The position numbers were made by a program, and so were the translations under genes. Of a DNA stretch of 22,926 nt, positions 20,182-22,926 are shown in pieces; position 1 is the first letter of the stretch, and every line of letters begins with the position of its first letter. The DNA lies in contig JAZDOT010000023.1 in the NCBI GenBank assembly GCA_043798355.1, forward strand, positions 1-22,926. The letters are read 5' to 3'. A model generated the notes under the pieces. It was not told where the DNA came from and searched no databases. It was given only the letters and a program-made list of their open reading frames with translations. The stretch is from JAZDOT01 sp043798355. Its GTDB lineage: Bacteria > Patescibacteriota > Gracilibacteria > Peribacterales > Peribacteraceae.

Positions 20182-21996
20182 TCACGTCTCCCTTTCGCCA
20201 TCCCCGTCTTCTTCGATGAATCCCTGTGACTGGTGTGACCAGAGATCTCCGTAGACGCCGTTTCGAGCGAGGAGAGAGTCGTGCGTTCCGTCCTCCACGA
20301 TCGCTCCGTCCTTCAGCACGATGATGCGGTCCATCTGCCGGATGGTGGAGATGCGGTGCGCGATCGCGAGCGTCGTCCGCTGGTGCATCAGTGTGGCCAA
20401 TTGCTCCTGAATGAATTTCTCACTCAGGGAATCCAGTGAACTGGTGGCTTCGTCGAGGAGGAGGATGGGGGCGTCCTTCAGGATGACGCGCGCCAGTGCG
20501 ATCCTCTGGCGCTCTCCTCCGCTCAGCTTGATTCCCCGCTCCCCGACGAGTGTGTGGTACCCCTGCGGAAGAGCGGTGATGAAATCGTGGGCGTGGGCGC
20601 GCTTCGCCGCCTCGACCACTTCCGGCTCGGACGCCTCCGGTTTCGCGTAGGCGATGTTCTCCAGAAGGTTCCTGTGGAAGAGGATGGGATCCTGCGGAAC
20701 GTAGCTGATGCGACCGCGCAGATCATCCTGGAGGATGTGTCGTATGTCCTGACCGTCGATCAGGATGGCACCGTCGGAGACATCCACGAAGCGCAGAAGC
20801 AGCTTGAAGAGCGTCGATTTTCCCGCCCCTGAATGCCCCACGATGCCGACGCGCTGGCCGGACGGAATGACGAGAGAAAAATCCGAGAAGATCTCGCGGC
20901 CGCTGCGGTAGCAGAAGGTCACATCCCGCATCGCAATCTCCCCCCTCCGAATACGGCATGGCTCGGGAGGATCGGGGTTCTGGATCTCCAGAGGCTTCCT
21001 CAGGATCGCTGCCATCTCCTCGGCATCGGAGAGTGCTTTGAACGTATCACCCATCGCCCGGCCGATGTTCCACGCTTTCACGAGGATCATTCCGAAGTAT
21101 GTCTGGACGAGGAGCACCGTTCCCACGCTGATGGATCCCTGGAGCCACAGCCGCAGTGCGATGTACATCCCGACCACTTCGAGGATCGCCGCTGCAATCG
21201 CCTGCAGAGCGTAGATGAGATTGCCGGTGTACCACGCCCGTGCCCGTGCTTTGTACTCATCATGCGTATAGGTCGCAAAACGTTTCATTTCACTCTCCCC
21301 TGCCGTGAAAATTTTGAGATTCAGGATATTCGTGATCACATCGGAGAGCTGGCCGGATACCCTGGAATCCGCTTCGGCTTCGAGAAAGTCAAATTGCAGG
21401 CGGTAGCGCATCAGGTAGTAGCTCACGATGATGTAGGCGGTGCACCAGAGTGTAAAGAAGAGACCGAGGACGGGCATGGTATACGTCAGGACGATCATCA
21501 CGCCGACAAGCTGCGTGCCGATGAACCAGAAGTCGAAGACGAGACGGTCGAAGAGCGTCTCGAATGCCCTGACGAAGCGGCGTACTTTGGCGACGAGGCT
21601 CCCGGTGAAACTCCCCGCGAAGAAGCTGTACGAGTGCTTCTGGAGGTGAGCGAGCGCGTAGTCCGTGAGATCGCGCAGCGCGTTGGATTCCAGGTAGACG
21701 TTGGAGAAATCCGCGACCCGGAAGCATGCGTTGTAGACGACCAGGAGGATGACGATCGTGAGGAGCGGATGCCACAGCAGAGGCCACACCTCCGGTGCGG
21801 GCGCATGGGAGGCGATGGCATCGAAGATGTCGCGGTAGGAGAGCTTCACGATGACCTCCGAGAGAACGGTCCCGATTCCGTAGAGGACGAATATGCCGAG
21901 GATGCAGAGGGGGTACCGCCGCGCATGACGTGCATAGAGACCGAGAATGGCTCGCAGAGGCACGTGGCCAGTAACTTGTTGATTCTTTACAGACAT
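20182..21996 (-). CDS. ABC transporter, fused membrane and ATPase domains, 604 aa
   Basis: A half-size exporter that would work as a dimer, moving lipids, peptides or drugs outward. Residues about 15-320 hold the six-helix exporter domain. The ATPase follows with Walker A GHSGAGKST (387-395), signature LSGGERQ (491-497), Walker B ILLLDEATSSLD (511-522) and the switch His547 in AHRIST. All ATPase residues look functional. The substrate cannot be inferred; MsbA-like lipid export is possible. The start is ATG 21996 (MSVKNQQ), after which the exporter domain begins; a frame extension to 22080 is unsupported. The glmS gene follows on the same strand but has its own promoter. Confidence 0.92.
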   Translation of the reverse strand: MSVKNQQVTGHVPLRAILGLYARHARRYPLCILGIFVLYGIGTVLSEVIVKLSYRDIFDAIASHAPAPEVWPLLWHPLLTIVILLVVYNACFRVADFSNVYLESNALRDLTDYALAHLQKHSYSFFAGSFTGSLVAKVRRFVRAFETLFDRLVFDFWFIGTQLVGVMIVLTYTMPVLGLFFTLWCTAYIIVSYYLMRYRLQFDFLEAEADSRVSGQLSDVITNILNLKIFTAGESEMKRFATYTHDEYKARARAWYTGNLIYALQAIAAAILEVVGMYIALRLWLQGSISVGTVLLVQTYFGMILVKAWNIGRAMGDTFKALSDAEEMAAILRKPLEIQNPDPPEPCRIRRGEIAMRDVTFCYRSGREIFSDFSLVIPSGQRVGIVGHSGAGKSTLFKLLLRFVDVSDGAILIDGQDIRHILQDDLRGRISYVPQDPILFHRNLLENIAYAKPEASEPEVVEAAKRAHAHDFITALPQGYHTLVGERGIKLSGGERQRIALARVILKDAPILLLDEATSSLDSLSEKFIQEQLATLMHQRTTLAIAHRISTIRQMDRIIVLKDGAIVEDGTHDSLLARNGVYGDLWSHQSQGFIEEDGDGERET

Positions 21997-22008
21997 AATG
22001 AAGAAGAG

Positions 22009-22028
22009 AGGTCTTTCAATAAAGACCT
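22009..22028. promoter_or_regulatory. Perfect inverted repeat before the ABC transporter gene
   Basis: AGGTCTTT (22009-22016) pairs with AAAGACCT (22021-22028) around a four-base loop. It ends 13 nt before the transporter ATG on the minus strand. It could be an operator or a hairpin in a short leader. A TTGTCA lies next to it on the minus strand, but no convincing -10 box follows. Confidence 0.5.
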
Positions 22029-22085
22029 TTGACAATACAGTAAACGAAAATTTTTGCTTGTTGTTGCAGAAATCCCGCATAAATC

Positions 22086-22114
22086 TTGACGCCTCCCCTC
22101 CCCTTCCCTACCCT
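22086..22114 (+). promoter_or_regulatory. rpsT-ruvX promoter
   Basis: TTGACG (22086-22091), a 17-bp spacer and TACCCT (22109-22114) form a promoter ending 10 nt before the ATG at 22125. The leader would be only 2-5 nt. Confidence 0.65.
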
Positions 22115-22124
22115 TCTCTCCGAC

Positions 22125-22394
22125 ATGCCGATCATCCGTTCCGCCATCAAGAGGGCAAAGCAGAATCCCGTGCGCCATGCGCGTCTGCTTCCGTTCAAGA
22201 CGCAGATGAAGACGATGATCCGCACCTTCACCCGTCTCATGGCGGAGGGGAAGACGGAAGAGGCGAAGAAGGCTCTCCCCGCCGTATTCAAGGCCATCGA
22301 CACCGCCGCGAAGAAGCACATCATCCATAGGAAGAACGCCGCTCATAAGAAGTCGGGGGTGAGTCGGCTCCTCGCGAAGGTTTCGAAGAAGTAA
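22125..22394 (+). CDS. rpsT: Ribosomal protein bS20, 89 aa
   Basis: bS20 binds the 5' and 3' domains of 16S rRNA early in 30S assembly. The protein is small, basic and helical. It has the family start (PIIRSAIKRAKQN, close to the usual IKSAKKRIR... pattern) and the conserved end HRKNAAHKKSGVSRLL. The length of 89 is normal. The frame extends upstream to a TTG at 22086, but that codon lies in the -35 box, so the ATG at 22125 is the start. ruvX follows after 2 nt, so the two form an operon. Confidence 0.96.
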   Translation: MPIIRSAIKRAKQNPVRHARLLPFKTQMKTMIRTFTRLMAEGKTEEAKKALPAVFKAIDTAAKKHIIHRKNAAHKKSGVSRLLAKVSKK

Positions 22395-22396
22395 CC

Positions 22397-22864
22397 ATGG
22401 ACACGGTTCTCGCGTTGGATATCGGGGGCCGCAGAACCGGGGTCGCTTTTTTCAGCCCCGAGGTTGGTATTCCTATGCCGCTCGCCACCCTCTCGCATGC
22501 ATCCGAAGCGGAATGCGCTTCCCTGACCGTGGAAATCGTTCAAAAGCGCCATGTGGGGCGGATTTTCATCGGTTTACCTCTCCTTCCTTCAGGACAAGAA
22601 GGCAAACAGGCTGGCCTCGTGCGTTCCGTGGCAGAGCTCCTCCAAAAGAGCCTGCCCGATGTCCTCTTCGAGTTCATAGATGAACGCTATACGACTCCAA
22701 AAAATACGGATTCAAAGCGAAGTGATCCCGATGCGGAGGCTGCCTGCGAAATCCTCAGGATCGGACTCGCCAAAGATTGTAAAAGGAGTAAATCCCCATT
22801 CCGCACCGTGACGAAAATGGATTTGCCTTATTCTGAGCAATTCCTGTATACAAAGGAACCGTGA
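22397..22864 (+). CDS. ruvX: RuvX/YqgF, pre-16S rRNA nuclease, 155 aa
   Basis: YqgF is an RNase H-fold nuclease that trims the 5' end of 16S rRNA. Family motifs are present: ALDIGGRRTGVA (6-17, with the first metal-binding Asp), IGLPLLPSG followed by KQAG (in place of the usual GLP ... G), FIDERYTT (with Asp and Glu), and a late segment DPDAEAACEILR that supplies the last acidic residue. The length is a little over the usual 140. It starts 2 nt after rpsT; the pair links 16S rRNA maturation with a 30S protein. The next gene overlaps its stop by 3 nt (GTGA). Confidence 0.92.
   Translation: MDTVLALDIGGRRTGVAFFSPEVGIPMPLATLSHASEAECASLTVEIVQKRHVGRIFIGLPLLPSGQEGKQAGLVRSVAELLQKSLPDVLFEFIDERYTTPKNTDSKRSDPDAEAACEILRIGLAKDCKRSKSPFRTVTKMDLPYSEQFLYTKEP
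22847..22852 (+). promoter_or_regulatory. Possible -10 box of the right-edge gene
   Basis: TATACA ends 8 nt before the GTG at 22861, the same spacing as the other near-leaderless genes here. It lies inside the ruvX coding sequence. An AAAGGA just before the GTG could instead be a weak ribosome binding site. Confidence 0.3.
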
Positions 22865-22926
22865 GAGCCAAGCTGACAAAAGCTCAAGTACAGAAGCGGC
22901 TGCGCGACTACTTCAATTACAAGCGT
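22861..22926 (+). CDS. Start of an unidentified gene (partial)
   Basis: A GTG overlaps the ruvX stop as GTGA and opens a frame to the right edge: VRAKLTKAQVQKRLRDYFNY and on. It is basic, with a helical pattern, and too short to name. The overlap suggests it is the third gene of the rpsT-ruvX operon; a -10-like box inside ruvX could also start it separately. Confidence 0.5.
   Translation, partial: MRAKLTKAQVQKRLRDYFNYKR

Noticed and set aside
1..22926. UGA recoded as glycine (Gracilibacteria-type code)
   Set aside because: TGA ends many genes exactly where families end (yoeB, yefM, ruvX, PBP), and none occurs inside a conserved gene.

Overview
The window looks like chromosome from a Patescibacteria (CPR) bacterium, most plausibly Peregrinibacteria/Peribacteria-like. 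This is inferred from gene content: the cysteine-ladder protein at 10364-12043 belongs to a type I know mainly from CPR genomes, the translation and wall genes are compact, and GC-rich coding DNA alternates with AT-rich patches. TGA is used as stop throughout, so this is not a UGA-recoding lineage such as Gracilibacteria. No rRNA, tRNA, CRISPR array, prophage or insertion sequence was found.

Layout. 1-482: the start of a leftward gene, a paired TGTACA operator-like site and an AT-rich degraded coding remnant. 483-1128 (minus): a small hypothetical gene and an EF-Tu domain-2-like protein with a histone-like basic tail. 1279-5341 (plus): a TMTC-like membrane glycosyltransferase with TPRs, a CPBP intramembrane protease and a malic enzyme. 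5342-5910: GC-rich palindromes, then a strong promoter, a roughly 285-nt highly structured RNA candidate and an intrinsic terminator. 5911-7604 (plus): a secreted protein with two kinds of cysteine repeats and a lipoprotein. 7708-9006 (minus): tyrosyl-tRNA synthetase with an AT-rich zinc-ribbon insertion. 9167-10111 (plus): a pseudouridine synthase. 10364-15649 (minus): the cysteine-ladder protein, YoeB, YefM, a FecR/Ig-like membrane-anchored protein and a GspE/PilB-type ATPase. 15703-18240 (plus): a class B penicillin-binding protein. 18343-21996 (minus): GlmS and an ABC exporter. 22125-22926 (plus): bS20, RuvX and the start of another gene.

How the genes fit together. Cell-surface functions dominate: PBP, GlmS for amino-sugar supply, exporter, pilus-type ATPase, anchored FecR/Ig protein, secreted cysteine-rich protein, lipoprotein and membrane glycosyltransferase. 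Translation genes (tyrS, rpsT, pseudouridine synthase, EF-like protein) are interspersed. Genes are mostly single or in pairs.

Two window-wide patterns stand out. First, most genes have a -10-like hexamer, often an extended TGnTAnnnT, ending only 6-11 nt before the start codon, and no Shine-Dalgarno sequence, which points to widespread leaderless or near-leaderless mRNAs. Second, the gaps carry two repeat classes: degenerate 6-7-bp tandem arrays (around 451, 4163, 14450, 14511 and 18262, plus one inside a coding sequence at 10424) and C-rich/G-rich perfect hairpins (5381, 5422, 7622, 7670, 9105, 10146, 10302). The best candidate for something undescribed is the structured RNA at about 5595-5881.
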